Assembly: GCA_021464415.1 (NCBI GenBank)
Contig: CM038464.1
Coordinates: forward strand, 52,000,783-52,064,782
Direction of reading: 5' to 3'
Source of the DNA: Lonicera japonica
Lineage: Eukaryota > Streptophyta > Magnoliopsida > Dipsacales > Caprifoliaceae
Length of the DNA stretch: 64,000 nt
In this document: in pieces, positions 46,131 through 57,683 of the stretch
Numbering within the stretch: the first letter of the stretch is position 1
Layout of the letters: each line of letters begins with the position of its first letter
Made by a program: the position numbers and the translations under genes
Notes under the pieces: generated by a model
Database searches by the model: none
What the model was told of the DNA's origin: nothing
Seen by the model: the letters and a program-made list of their open reading frames with translations, nothing else

Positions 46131-46744
46131 TAGGGGTGTTCAAAATCCAATCCAATCCATTTTTTCTGGATGATTGGATTGGATTGGATCGGATGCAAAT
46201 TTTGAAAACCGAAAAAATTGGATCGGTTTTGGTTTTATGTGCTCTAGAAACCGATCCAATCCAATCCAATCCATTATTAGAGTTGTCACTTTGTAATATT
46301 CATAAGATAAGGGGTTACTTTGTAATATTTATAAGATAAGGGTTTTCAATTAAAAAAATATTATTAAATTTTTGTATCATTTTATATTTCATATCACGTA
46401 CATAATGATTTATAGTTGGTTTAATTATGTATTTTTAGTTAGGCAGTAGACTTTTTAACTTAGCTATTTTGTTAGCTCTTTGGTTGAACACTTGAACTTG
46501 ATTTGTAATGAATTATATTAACTTGTTTTACATTAGAATTGAAAATTTCAAGAATATAATATATCTTATTTTAAACTTCTAATCGGATCGGATGGAAACC
46601 GATCCAATCCAACATTTAATTGGATTGGATTGGATTGGATTTCTAAAGTACGTTGGATTGGATGCTAAAACCTAAAACCGACATCGGATCGGATCGGATG
46701 CGGATGGTTTAAAATGACCGGATCGGATCGGATGGACACCCCTA
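46131..46744. mobile_element. Non-autonomous hAT element, 614 bp
   Basis: Ends are taggggtg...cacccccta-type inverted repeats, flanked by a perfect 8-bp duplication gggcttac (46123-46130 and 46745-46752). Both sides carry many ggattggat and cggatcggat units as subterminal repeats. No transposase is present. Confidence 0.9.
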
Positions 46745-46752
46745 GGGCTTAC

Positions 46753-47807
46753 CCATCATTTGTACCAGAAAAAAAAATTAATTTATTTTAATTTAAAAGG
46801 GAGGGAATAACTGTAATAGCAAAATTTAGATATTTTATTCTTTTTAAATAGGTAGAGAGGAATGGTCGCACGTGCATTAGGCATGCAACCCTCTACTACG
46901 GTGTTCAAAAAAAAAAAACTGGTTCCATAATGTGGACTGGGCTGACTTTTGACTCGATAGAATCCTAGCCGTCTCACATTCCTCTTATCATTTCAATTTT
47001 CAAACTTTTTTTTTTCTCTTTCTGCGTGACACTTGAAAATGTATTGCACGACATGACCTCTTTTTATATACGCCAATATCTAAATTATATATATATATAT
47101 ATATATAAGCAAAGAACAAATAAATACTTTTCTTTTAAACTAAGAGCATGTAGGTTTAAATTTATTTTTTATTTTTTAAATTTAAAAAAATAAATGTAAG
47201 GATAAAAAAATAAAAAAACTCAAAAAATTGTGTCATAATTGCCTTAAAAGGAGAAACTCCTCTTCCCCTTCTATATTTGTGTAGATATTATTCGTGGGAC
47301 ACTCGATCAATAGACTATATTATAATGAGTGTCGGTAAGAGCACCCTTAATTTATAGTCTACACACTCATTATTAAAAAATAACTAGGGCGCCTTAACTA
47401 ACCACATTATTTTTAACTCGATATATATATCCTTTTGGATTTTGAAAACAAAGATTTCTCGGCCTAATATTTACATCAATAAACACAATCTAATTAATAT
47501 AGAACTTCATTGAAACATTTTTCCTTTGAGTTGTAGATGTGTTTTCATTTCATACTTGGATACTCTTTTGATGACATTTATATTAGTGTTATTGCAGCAA
47601 TAATATAAGATTCAATTTTCTCTAGTAGAAGGGAATAAAAACAGCCAGAAAGAAATAAACAAAGAAGTGGTTTTTGTGTTTAGAATTGGATTGAAAAAAA
47701 AGATGATAAAGGGAAGAGAGATTTATAATTAAAGCACCCTTCTTATTTTTTAATAATGGATGTGTACACTGAAAATTAAGAGTGCCTTTACCAACACCCT
47801 ATTATAA
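46753..47807. other. Intergenic DNA
   Basis: AT-rich, with an AT microsatellite near 47080-47107. No gene is recognised. Confidence 0.4.
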
Positions 47808-47815
47808 TTTATAAT

Positions 47816-47939
47816 GGGAGATAGTATTGTCAGAACAATAGTTTTGCCGGAGCAAGACACATAACTTTTATGTTTTTCAATTGAGATGGAATTGCTCCGG
47901 CAAAGAACTATTTTTCTTTGACAATATATAATATCTCCC
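47816..47939. mobile_element. Fold-back MITE, 124 bp
   Basis: The ends GGGAGATA and TATCTCCC are inverted, and pairing extends through ttgccggagcaa / ttgctccggcaa, so most of the element is a hairpin. A perfect 8-bp repeat tttataat flanks it (47808-47815 and 47940-47947), pointing to the hAT group or a similar family. Confidence 0.85.
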
Positions 47940-48051
47940 TTTATAATTCTAATATAGAGTTAGGTTATAAAAAGAAGAGTTACCCATTTGAAAGGATAAA
48001 TATATGAATATGTTTTTATTAAAATTTATAGAAAAGATCTATATAGTAAGA

Positions 48052-48217
48052 ATATCACCTTCACCAAATTTCATTGAAAAACAAATATCAACCTAGAAGT
48101 GGTTGTTTTGAAAATTTGATATATAAGCATTTTCGGCCATTGAAATTGTTGATGATCATCTCACCCGTCCATTTCTAGGTTAAATTTTGTTAGGAAATTT
48201 GGTGAAGGTGATCACTC
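48052..48217. mobile_element. MITE with about 40-bp TIRs
   Basis: atcaccttcaccaaatttc at left pairs with gaaatttggtgaaggtgat at right, and the repeats extend to aacctagaa / ttctaggtt. Borders are approximate and no target duplication is certain. Confidence 0.65.
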
Positions 48218-48429
48218 ATATTGTGAATCATCTCCCAAAATTTAAAAGAAAAAAAAAAGAACAAAAAATCATCAATTTATCCCTTAAATAAGCATCCATT
48301 TCTTTTCTTTTTTTCTTTTTTTTGGTTAAAAACAAAAGAATTTCTTTTTATAGCCTAAATAATTGTGATATATAGATAGATTAGTAGATAAATATATTGA
48401 TTTTTGATTAAGTTGTAATAACATGTATT

Positions 48430-48830
48430 CAGTGGTGAAGCCACATAGGGGCGCGGGGGGGGGGGGGGGGGGGGCAGCTGCCTCCTCTTGGATATCATTT
48501 TTTTTGGTTATATATGGGATCTCTTTTGAAAAAATATATATATATAGGGACTTTTGTGCATAAAAATAAACTTGAGGTGTCTAATTGTAGGGGCAAAACT
48601 TTATGGGACAATTTGAAAACTCTAAACTTAACGAATCACCCCAACTTCTTATTTATGTCTTTATCTCAACTTCTTCCTTTATTGAAAAAATTATATATAT
48701 ATATATAGACTTTGATGCATAAAAATAAACTTGAGGGTTCATAACTGTAAGGGGAAATTTTTTAGTGTGTTTTGAATATCGATCAAATTTTGCCCCCGGT
48801 TAATTACTTCAATTCCTGACTTCGCCACTG
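48430..48830. mobile_element. Non-autonomous hAT element, 401 bp
   Basis: Starts cagtggtgaagcca and ends tgacttcgccactg, a 14-bp inverted repeat with few mismatches. It is flanked by a perfect 8-bp duplication catgtatt (48422-48429 and 48831-48838). A run of 20 G lies at 48455-48474. Related to the element at 27633-28060. Confidence 0.92.
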
Positions 48831-49045
48831 CATGTATTATACGTGCATACTATATCCTTAAAGCTGTGGGTTCAAATTCTTCGGTTATTATACATACATA
48901 CTGTATCCTTAAGAATACTCAAATAATTCCAAGTGCGCACAAATAAATAACTGATCAAGTCGTTTAATTTCCCCTCTTAACAACATTTAAATTGTATTGT
49001 ACAACTATATTGACTCCGTTAAGGGAGATTCCTGCAAAAAAACGT

Positions 49046-49270
49046 TTGACCGTACCTCAAACAATTAAACTCCCGGTCGGGATATCCTGATAAAGAAAAA
49101 AAAAACGTAAAAGTATTGAAACACATTAAAAGTAAAATATATAATAGATATATGATTCGAACTGTTCCTCTGGAATTTTCAACGGTCAACATTCAAATGC
49201 TACTACTACTTTATACTTGTAATTAACCCTTCAAACCTTCCATTTCCCTCTTTTTCGTTGCCCTTTGACC
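49046..49270 (+). promoter_or_regulatory. Three W-boxes upstream of the U-box gene
   Basis: TTGACC at 49046-49051, its complement GGTCAA at 49184-49189, and TTGACC at 49265-49270 lie within 380 bp of the start codon. W-boxes bind WRKY factors and are common in defence-induced promoters; related PUB genes respond to elicitors. Function here is inferred. Confidence 0.5.
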
Positions 49271-49316
49271 ATAAAAAAAATATTAATAAAAAGAAAATAA
49301 AGAACAAACACACTCG

Positions 49317-49324
49317 TATATAAA
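49317..49324 (+). promoter_or_regulatory. TATA box of the U-box gene
   Basis: TATATAAA about 100 bp upstream of the ATG, leaving a 5' UTR of roughly 70 bases. Confidence 0.65.
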
Positions 49325-49422
49325 CATGTCTTTCTCTCTATACATATAAACTCATCAAATTCTCTGAATAATAACAAACACATACAATATTTCCTTCTTT
49401 ACAATTCCCTTGTAACTCAAAC

Positions 49423-50715
49423 ATGGCTTTCCCTTGGAGAAGACGAAAAGCCGGCAAGAAAGTGCTTTCGGGCTTCAACTCTGGCGGGGAACTCACTATT
49501 CCGTCCCACTTCCAATGCCCTATATCTCTCGAATTGATGAAAGATCCAGTGACGTTATCGACTGGGATAACATATGATCGAGAGAGTATCGAGAAATGGA
49601 TTGAATCCGGTAGCCAAATATGTCCTGTCACAAATCAAGAACTAATATGTTTTGACGGAGTTCCGAATCACACTCTCCGAAAAATGATTCAAGATTGGTG
49701 TGTGGAGAATCGGTCTTATGGGGTTGAAAGAATTCCGACTCCAAGAATCCCAGTATCCCCATACGATGTTTCAGAGATTTGTTCGAGAATTATGGTTTCT
49801 ACTCAAAATGGGGATGAACAAAAGTGTCGTGAATTGGTGAGGAAGATCAAGACATGGGCTAAAGCGAGTGAGCGCAACAAAAGGTGCATTGCAGAGAATG
49901 GAGCTGGCTACGTGTTATCAGTCTCATTTGAAGCTTTTGCTAGGGTTTCAATGGAAAAACATCGATTTTTGTTAGAGGAGATTTTATCTATTCTGGTGTT
50001 CATGTTCCCACTTGGGAAAGAAGGCCAAGCTAATCTTTCATCACAAGATTCTTTAAGTTGCATGGCATTGTTCTTGAGAGGGGGTGACTTGTCCCCCAAG
50101 CAACACGCTGTGGTAACCCTGAAAGAGCTACTTGCTTTGGATCAACGCCATATAAACAACTTAACGAAGATCAAAGACGTCCCCGAATCTCTATTCAAGA
50201 TTATAAAAGAACCCATTTGTCCGAGCTCTACCAAAGCCGCGCTAATGGTGATTTATCACATGATCACGCTATCCGAGGCAAAAGAAAGCCTCATATCAAG
50301 ATTTGTGCACATGGGTTTGGTTTCTTTGTTGCTAGAAATACTTGTGGGTGGAGAGAGAAGCTTAAATGAGAAGGCCTTGGGTGTTCTTGATGGTATTTGC
50401 TCGTCAGAAAAAGGGAGAGAGAAGGTGCTAAGCCACGCCCTAGCAGTACCAGTGGTGGTGAAGAAGGTCTTGCGAGTATCAGCCATGGCGACCGAGCTTT
50501 CGATCTCAATTTTGTGGAATTTGTGCAAGCATGGAGAAGGTGAGAGTGCTACGGTGGAGGCACTAGTTGTGGGTGGTTTTCAAAAGGTACTGGTGGTGTT
50601 GCAGGTTGGTTGTGACGAATGGACAAAATCCAAGGCAATTGCATTGTTGAAGTTGATGAATCAATATAGAGGTAGGCTGGATTGTTTTGATTCATCCGTG
50701 AGAATCTCAAATTAA
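49423..50715 (+). CDS. U-box E3 ubiquitin ligase, PUB20/21-like
   Basis: A 430-residue intronless frame begins in a good plant start context (aaacATGgc). The U-box is at about residues 25-100 (IPSHFQCPISLELMKDPVTL, GITYDRESIEKWI, CPVTNQ, IPTPRIPV just after). The rest is alpha-helical armadillo-like repeats (for example SSTKAALMVIYHMITLSEAK and SLNEKALGVLDGICSSEKGR). The U-box recruits a ubiquitin-charged E2, and the ARM repeats bind substrates. Length and layout are those of Arabidopsis PUB20/21-type proteins, many of which act in stress and immune signalling. No breaks are seen. It is the only apparently intact host gene in the window. Confidence 0.95.
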   Translation: MAFPWRRRKAGKKVLSGFNSGGELTIPSHFQCPISLELMKDPVTLSTGITYDRESIEKWIESGSQICPVTNQELICFDGVPNHTLRKMIQDWCVENRSYGVERIPTPRIPVSPYDVSEICSRIMVSTQNGDEQKCRELVRKIKTWAKASERNKRCIAENGAGYVLSVSFEAFARVSMEKHRFLLEEILSILVFMFPLGKEGQANLSSQDSLSCMALFLRGGDLSPKQHAVVTLKELLALDQRHINNLTKIKDVPESLFKIIKEPICPSSTKAALMVIYHMITLSEAKESLISRFVHMGLVSLLLEILVGGERSLNEKALGVLDGICSSEKGREKVLSHALAVPVVVKKVLRVSAMATELSISILWNLCKHGEGESATVEALVVGGFQKVLVVLQVGCDEWTKSKAIALLKLMNQYRGRLDCFDSSVRISN

Positions 50716-50792
50716 AGGTCATATTGATTAGGACAAAAACTTTATAAATTGTATTTAGGTAACAGAGGTAACGCATAAAGATATATATACAT

Positions 50793-51035
50793 TGTTAGAA
50801 TATTATCAAGATATTAGAATATTAATTGTATTGTTGACATTTACAAATTCATGTCCATATTTAGTTATTTGATATCTAGTGATTTATGTATAGAGATTAG
50901 GATTGTATACTTTCCTTCTTTGTATTCTTTTCTCACCCTATATAAAGGGTTCTCTTGTGTATCATTATTTATTCAAGAAATATACAATACATATTTCCAC
51001 CTCTCTTGTTTTATATCATTAACATGGTACCAGAG
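50793..51035 (+). mobile_element. LTR and primer-binding site of a copia/TRIM element
   Basis: TGTTAGAATATTATC at 50793 begins and ATTAACA at 51024 ends a 232-bp LTR. It contains a TATA box (ctatataaag at 50938-50947). Immediately after it TGGTACCAGAG (51025-51035) matches the tRNA-Met primer site with one change. No coding sequence or second LTR follows, so it is a truncated element or TRIM. It lies 78 bp behind the U-box stop codon. Confidence 0.75.
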
Positions 51036-52431
51036 TTTAGTTTTATGGGAGGTCTAAGATTCAATCAAACTTTGGCACCTCCATCTCCCATTTGTTATAT
51101 ATTCTGAAATTTGTTTGTTCTCCGAAATTTGCTCTCCACATGTGAGTATGGGGTCGCACATGAAGGTTAGGAACCATCGATCTCTCCCATATAAAAAATA
51201 GTTGATATTTTAGACTTGTGAAATACTTGAGTTCTATGTAATGCTTGTATCAAAAAAAAAATACTTGAGTTCTATTTGCGAATTTATTGTTTTTTTCGGA
51301 TGGAAGTTTTAGCCTCAGAAAAAAGTATAAAATAATCAAAGTTTAGAGAAATCGAGTTTATTAGAACAGTACATGAAAGCCGACAAAAGCACAAAATAAA
51401 TAACGTAATAAAAGAGATAAAATATATCATTAGTAGAATCTAAACCTAAAGTAGGAAGGTGGGACATATTTCAACCCACCAAATAAGCAACGTGTGTGGA
51501 GAGAAGCCAAATCCCAAAAAGTTCGAACAATATGAACAAAGTTCATAGAAGCTATGCCATCATCTTATAGTTGTACCATCTCGTGGTAATTCGCCACCAA
51601 AACTCAATACCCTAATTAAAAATTGAAAGGCCTTTATGACCGATTAATTTCATGCATTCACTCGCGTTTATGCACTCGCACTGCTATAAATATAATTAAT
51701 CACAAGGATTACATAATTAAATTTCATTTTGTAACATCTAATCAATTTTCTTTGACTCGGCCCATCAATTGGTTTGATTTTGAATTGATATAGTCAAGGT
51801 CAGTGGGCGGGCCGAACCAACTCAAAAACAATATATAAAGTAGGTATTAATTAGGTATATATATACACAATTAATTGCTTTTAACTGCTGAACAGTCTTA
51901 TTCTTTAACATATAACTATATAACCATATTAAATGACTTTCCACTTCATCTAATCTCACATATATAAATTTATGTATAATTCTAGAATGGTCAAGATGTA
52001 ATTAATAAATATTATGCCTTTTATATTTACGGAAGGTACATCTACATAAATTTTAGTTATGTTAATTAACTCATGAAAGTTGTTTCAAGTGGAACGCATG
52101 TCTCAATCAAATATTTTATTACAGAGTGTATCTGAATTCTAAAATTAATTAAAAACAGGCATTTTTTTTTCTTTTTAAGGATTGAAATCGACATATACGT
52201 TTGAAAATGGTATTAAATGTAAAATATTTGTATCTCATGAAGTTTATCTTGAATCGTTTAAATGTAAAAATATTTGTAACACAGATGAACTTCACGATTT
52301 ATTTGACCATATAAACAATTTTTAGTTTTTTTGGTCGAGATTGGACCATACCTTTGAAAATACATTTTCTTGTAAATGGTATTAAATCAAAATGAGAGGT
52401 ATTCATTGGTAGCGTCCTGAGTCCTCTGCCA

Positions 52432-52479
<48 letters not shown>

Positions 52480-52604
52480 TTTATTCGGTAGAGTCATGCT
52501 CGGTGAACTGACCAAACCAACTCAAAACCAAGGTAGGTATTAGGTAATTAATCTTGTTTTCTAAGAACCAAATTAAATACTTTAAATATTTATATATAAC
52601 TTAA
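51036..52604. other. Intergenic DNA
   Basis: No gene is recognised. An AT then GT dinucleotide run occurs at about 52433-52480. Confidence 0.4.
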
Positions 52605-52855
52605 GGGTGATTCTATTAATTTCCACCCCCAATAATACTTGATTCCACTCCCACTTTTTAAGGGGACGTTAATCGGTTCTTTAGGATCAAGTATAAGCTT
52701 ATTACTCGATACTTAGGAGCCGACTAATTAAGGCATAATCATATTTATATTCGGCCTTTAAAAACTGAATAAGAAGCGTTTACTTGGTACTCAATGACCG
52801 AATAAAAGGTGAAAGTGAAACCAAATATTATTGGGGGTGGAAATAGAACTACCCC
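52605..52855. mobile_element. MITE with about 50-bp TIRs
   Basis: gggtgattctattaatttcc followed by acccccaataata at left matches ggggtagttctatttccacc read inward from the right. The target duplication is unclear (aactt / aactc). Confidence 0.75.
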
Positions 52856-52934
52856 AACTCAATATATTGATATAGTTTTTCTTGTATCAGTAGTGTATTT
52901 TTAAATAAGATGGATTATTAAAAAAAAAAAAAAG

Positions 52935-53010
52935 AAGTTAGCAAATTCAACCCACAACCTAGAGCTTGTCCATAGCAGCACAAGTTCTTGTAAATCACTG
53001 AGTTACATGC
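52935..53010 (-). mobile_element. Possible tRNA-derived SINE head
   Basis: The minus strand reads like a tRNA promoter: an A-box-like gtaactcagtgattt, then about 40 bases on a damaged B box ggtTGAATTT, and a T-run tail. Weak support. Confidence 0.35.
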
Positions 53011-53166
53011 GGGTCTTTAACTCACACAACGTGTGCAAGCATCTTTATTTTTTATCATATGAATCTACAATTGGACTATATATATACAATATCGATTTCA
53101 TTATAACCTTGAATCAAAATTTGGAAATTCATTCTTTGCCTCTCTCAAATAGCCATACATTGGAGT

Positions 53167-53393
53167 TGTGAATAATAAAAGAAGAAGAAGAAAAAGAAGA
53201 AGAAGAAGAGATAAATTATGTCTACGTTCGAATTGAATTATAACAATACAAGGAGCCATATATATACATGAATGAGTGAATAGTAAAAGTCAAGATTGAC
53301 AACCCAACAAAATCCCTAATATTATGACAAATCCCTATCATTATGGCAACATATATGCACATATATGTTGACATAGCTCAATATTCTCTAACA
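53167..53393 (-). repeat. 3' LTR of the degenerate copia element
   Basis: Minus strand starts TGTTAGAG and ends ATTCACA. An AAG microsatellite (about 53177-53210) lies at one edge. Matches 57935-58090 over their common part. Confidence 0.85.
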
Positions 53394-53669
53394 TCCTCCT
53401 TTAAACTTAAGGTGGCATATGAGAAACCAACTTAAGTTTGGTCACAAGATCTTGAAAATGGTGAGGTGGATGGACTTTGGTGAATAGGCTAGGTCTGCAA
53501 GTTGTTCTTCGGAGGAGATAGGCCTGAGGCAAATATAATTGCTAGTAACATACTAATGAACAAAATGACAGTCAATCTCAATATGCTTTATTCGCTCATG
53601 AAAAACATTGTTATGAGCAATCTGAATGGCATTCCAATTTTCACAGCCAATTGTTGTTGGGAAATGTTG

Positions 53670-54909
53670 ATGGACTCCAATATCTGAAAGTTGCTAGCAT
53701 AGCTAGATGACTTCTTGAGCGATGTCAGCAAGGGCACGATATTCTACTTTTGTACTAAAGTGAAAAACAAGATATTATTTCTTACTACGCCAAGATATGA
53801 GGGAGTCTCTCAAGAAGATACAGTACCCGGTGATTGACCGTCAATCGGTGGGATCTCCTGCTTAGTCAGAATCAGAGTAGATGCGTAGCTTCAAAGAGGA
53901 TGTAGAGGAGAAGTGATGACCGTGGAACATGGTCCCTCTGATATAGCGAAGAATTTAACGAACAACTGTATAATGAGTAAAACGTGGTGTTGACATAAAT
54001 CGGCTGACAATGTGAACTACATTGGCAATGTTTGGTCGAGTGACAGTGAGGTAAACCAAACTACCAATTATCTATCGATACAAATTGGCATCACGTAGGG
54101 GAGTACCATCAAGAGGGGTAAGTCTGAGATTCATTTTCAGTGGTGTAGGAGTGATTTTACAGTCAATGAAGCCAACGCGAGTAAGAATATCATAAGCATA
54201 TTTTGCTTGAGATAGATAATATCCTGCACAGTCAAAAAGGACTTCAAGGCCTAAAAAATAATTCAGACGACCAAGATCCTTCATTTCAAAATGATAGTTG
54301 AGAAATTATTTGAGTTCAAAAATGCCAGAAACATCATTCCCGGTAATAATTATGTCATCCACATAAATAATGAGAAGTGCAATGCCAGTATAAGATTTTC
54401 TAATGAAAAGCCCGTAATCATGAGTGCTAGAGACGAAACCCATTTTTCAAATAGTGGAGCTAGCTGAACTTTTCAAATCAAGCACGCAGAACTTGCTTAA
54501 GACCATATAACGCACGACATAACTTGCAGACTTGAGATGTAGAGTGTGGAACCCCTAGAGGTGGTTTCATGTATACTTCTTCAAAAATATTGCCATTGAG
54601 AAACACATTTTTCACATCCATCTAAAATAAGTCTCATTTTCTAATGGCTGCAATAGCAGGAAAACTTCTGACATAAATTAATCGAGCAACAGGAGCAAAA
54701 GTTTCCTCGTAATTAACGTCGTATTCTTGGTTAAAACCATTTGGTACAAGACGAATTTTGTATCGATCAATGAACCCGTTGAATTTAGTCTTGATTTTGT
54801 AAACCCATTTACATCCAACTGTTGTCTTTCCTGGGGGAAGAGTGACTAATTTCCAAGTTTGAGTCTTTTTCAAGGCCTGTAATTCTTCAGACATAACTTG
54901 CTGCCACAA
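53670..54909 (-). pseudogene. Copia reverse transcriptase-RNase H relic
   Basis: The 54909-54634 frame has KKTQTWKLVTLPPGKTTVGC and GCKWVYKIKTKFNG then YEETFAPVARL, the start of copia RT. 54284-54072 has MKDLGRLNYFLGLEV and YDILTRVGF, the RT-RNase H link. Further down, shifted frames read AGDPTD and SLISWRSKK of RNase H. Stops and frameshifts separate all parts. Confidence 0.85.
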
Positions 54910-55754
54910 TGGATTAGTACTAACTTCTTTATAAGATGAATGCTTATAATGAGAGAATATAGTAGAGTAATTGTGATAATCGCGAAAGTGGTGAAAGAGC
55001 TCTCTTACCTGGGTGGACTGCTATATAGGTGGTGGAATGGTTGATTGACTGACAGGATTAACAGGCGTGACAACATCAGTGGGCTAATCTGTTGTTGGAA
55101 GCTTATTTGAAGATAGCGGTGGATCGTGTGGTGTATCAGGATCAATGATGAATATATCAAGAGAGATAGAGGAAGTAGGATGATCAGGATCATTGATGGA
55201 TGTATTAGAAGAAACAAGGAAAGTGGGATTAGAAGAGACATAATGTCTGAATTAACTGATAACGATAAAAGATCGATTGAAGAACTAGTGAAGAAAGGAA
55301 GAGGGGAATCCTAAAAAACGTGAAATTTTGAAAGAGAAGAGTACATTTTGTGCTCCTAGAAGATGACATGGCGAGAAATATGAAGGCGTTTAGACACAGG
55401 ATCCCAGCATCTATACCCTTTGTGTTCGATCCCATATCCCAAGAAACAGCAAAGACGAGACCGTGGTTTGAGTTTAGAATGTTCATGTGGTTGAAGCAAC
55501 ACAAAACAAGCATATCCAAACACCTTTAGGAGGCTATAAGCAGGAGTAATTCCATATAACCTTCCATAAGGTGATTGGTTTTGAAGATTGGGTATCGAAA
55601 TGCGATTAATTATATAAACAACCGTGAGTACTACTTCCCCCCAGAAACGCTCAGGGCACCCACTAAAAATAAGAAGAGTGCAAACAATGTCAAAGATGTG
55701 TCTGTGTTTACGTTCAGCACGACTATTATATTGATATTTACCTATACATGAATA

Positions 55755-56773
55755 CTAAGAAATGGTTCCTTGTTCACGAAGGAATTTAAGAAAATGTGTT
55801 TCTTTATATTCCATTGCATTATTAGCACGAAAAACTTTGATAGGGTATGAAAATTGAGTTTGAATCATTCGAGCAAAGTTGTTGTAAATTCGGGGTAATT
55901 CTGAAAGAGCCTTCATAAGATATATCGAGGTAAAACAAGTGTAATCATCAATAAATATAGCAATATATTTAGAACAACCCATAGTGTTTTGAGGAGAAGG
56001 GCCCCAAACATCATAATGAATAAGATCAAAAAGAAGAGAGAAAATAGATTCACTTTTGAAAAATGGCAATGCTTGTTGTTTTCCAAGTTGACACATGTCC
56101 TAAGTAGGAATGCCATAGTGAAAATGAAGAACTAGAGAGAGAAGTGGAAGCTACAGTATAACCTAATGAAGTAGAAGGGTTTGATGCAATCTTAGAAGTT
56201 TAAAGGTTACGAAGATGGGTAAGTTCAAACATGCGTCCAACCTTACGGTCTATCTCAATAACTTTCCCCGTCTGTGGATTCTGCACACCATAACTAGAAG
56301 AAGAAAATGTTACATTTAGTCCAAGCTCACATAATTGGCCAACAGAGATAAAATTAATGGTTAATTTTGGGACATAAGATGTGGCAGGGAGGGATAGGGT
56401 TGAGGTTGATACTAATCCTATATGTTTGACATTTAAATGAGAGCCATCAGTAGTGTTAATATGAGATAAGTGTGAGACAGGAGTTTTGTCTATGAATATA
56501 GTAGAGACAGTGGTCATATGGTTGCAGCAACCAGAGTCAACGAACCAAAAAATTACCTGAGTTTATTGACATAGTAGAATTAGATGAAAACAAAACATGA
56601 GTAAGAAGTGTAAAAAGCTTATCTCGATAGACAGATGCAGTAGAGTTTCCTGGTTTGGTTGTTTGAGATGATGGTATATACAGTTGAGTGCATCTGTGAG
56701 GATTTATGCTATAATCATCTTGATAATGACCGGGTCCCTTCCTATGCAATACTTGCATGTTCTTTTGCGACAA
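55755..56773 (-). pseudogene. Copia nucleocapsid end, protease and integrase relic
   Basis: Near 56770 a damaged CCHC knuckle precedes a protease active site DSGC in a frame around 56550. The 56517-56200 frame continues the protease-integrase link. 56096-55755 has integrase core landmarks (LIHYDVWGP, IFIDDYTCF, FRANNAMEY where Asp is expected before the last block). Stops and frame changes separate the parts. Confidence 0.8.
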
Positions 56774-56933
56774 TTCAAAATATCATGGTTCGATTTATGG
56801 CAGTAGGCACTATTGCTTAGAGATCGATCCATTTGTAACTGGAATATGGAGGCTTGATTTGACAAAACAGATGCTGATTTAGAGGTAATCGAAAAATTTG
56901 GATTTGATTTGGGATGAATTGGAAGGTCAGGGG

Positions 56934-57096
56934 TTAATATGGAAATAATAGAGACTTTTGGTGTAAATATGGAAATAATAGTAAAATATGGGGGCCAATA
57001 TAAAAATAATGAAAAATACTAGGGTCAATATGGATAAAACAAAAAAAATGGGGTCAATATATAAATAATGGAAAATACTGGGGTCAAAATGGATAA
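56934..57096. repeat. Degenerate short tandem repeats in the copia element
   Basis: The motif ggtcaatatgga or a close form recurs about every 40 bp (for example near 56996, 57028 and 57050). The block lies between the captured sequence and the nucleocapsid remnant, in the place of gag. Confidence 0.55.
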
Positions 57097-57312
57097 ATAT
57101 CAAATCATTCTCTCTCTCTCTGACATCAAAATAAAAGAAAATTAAATTTAGAGAGATCTAGAAAGAGAGAGGTGTATTAATCTGGCCATCATCAACAAAT
57201 GTAGAAAGAGGTGTATTAATCTGCCTATTTTTTTTTTTATAGAGAGAGGTGAAATGCATAGGGGAGGGGATGGGGAAAAGTGAGGTGAGGACAAAGGGTT
57301 ATTTATTTTTAT

Positions 57313-57348
<36 letters not shown>

Positions 57349-57486
57349 GTGTTGGGTAATTTTTTTTATTTTTTTTAAGCGAAAAGAATGAGTGGGGGTA
57401 ATTGAAGACGAAAATTTGGGAGAGATAATTGCAACAGGCAACGTGTTTATTGAGAAGAAATTTTTAAAGAATTGTGGGAAGGTGGG

Positions 57487-57683
57487 TCACATTGAAGATG
57501 TTGTAGTTGATTCGAAGGCTCGAGGGATACAGTTGGGGACGAAGGTGGTGGCGTTGGCGGGGGGGCTGGGAGCTGGAACATCTGCGACGGAGATGGTGTT
57601 GATGGCGGAGAAGGTCATGATGGTGACAACTAGAAGAGAGACGAATAGATTCATCTTCATTTCATTGCCTCCATTGATTTGAG
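57487..57683 (-). pseudogene. Arabinogalactan-peptide-like frame captured in the copia element
   Basis: The minus strand encodes MKMNLFVSLLVVTIMTF, a signal peptide, then ISVADVPAPSPPANATTFVP, the short Pro/Ala/Ser core of AG peptides. Just upstream the DNA still spells an MEAM-type start, shifted by a 5-bp duplication, as in AGP13/14-like genes. The C-terminal GPI-anchor signal is replaced by an unrelated frame ending at a stop. AG peptides are tiny cell-wall glycoproteins at the plasma membrane. The frame sits about 250 bp inside the 5' LTR, where leader and gag belong, on the element's sense strand. Confidence 0.55.

Noticed and set aside
57392..57682. Plus-strand frame of 96 codons with Gly/Ala-rich segment
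   Set aside because: Antisense of the arabinogalactan-peptide-like segment, where the signal peptide and Pro/Ala core on the minus strand give a better explanation.
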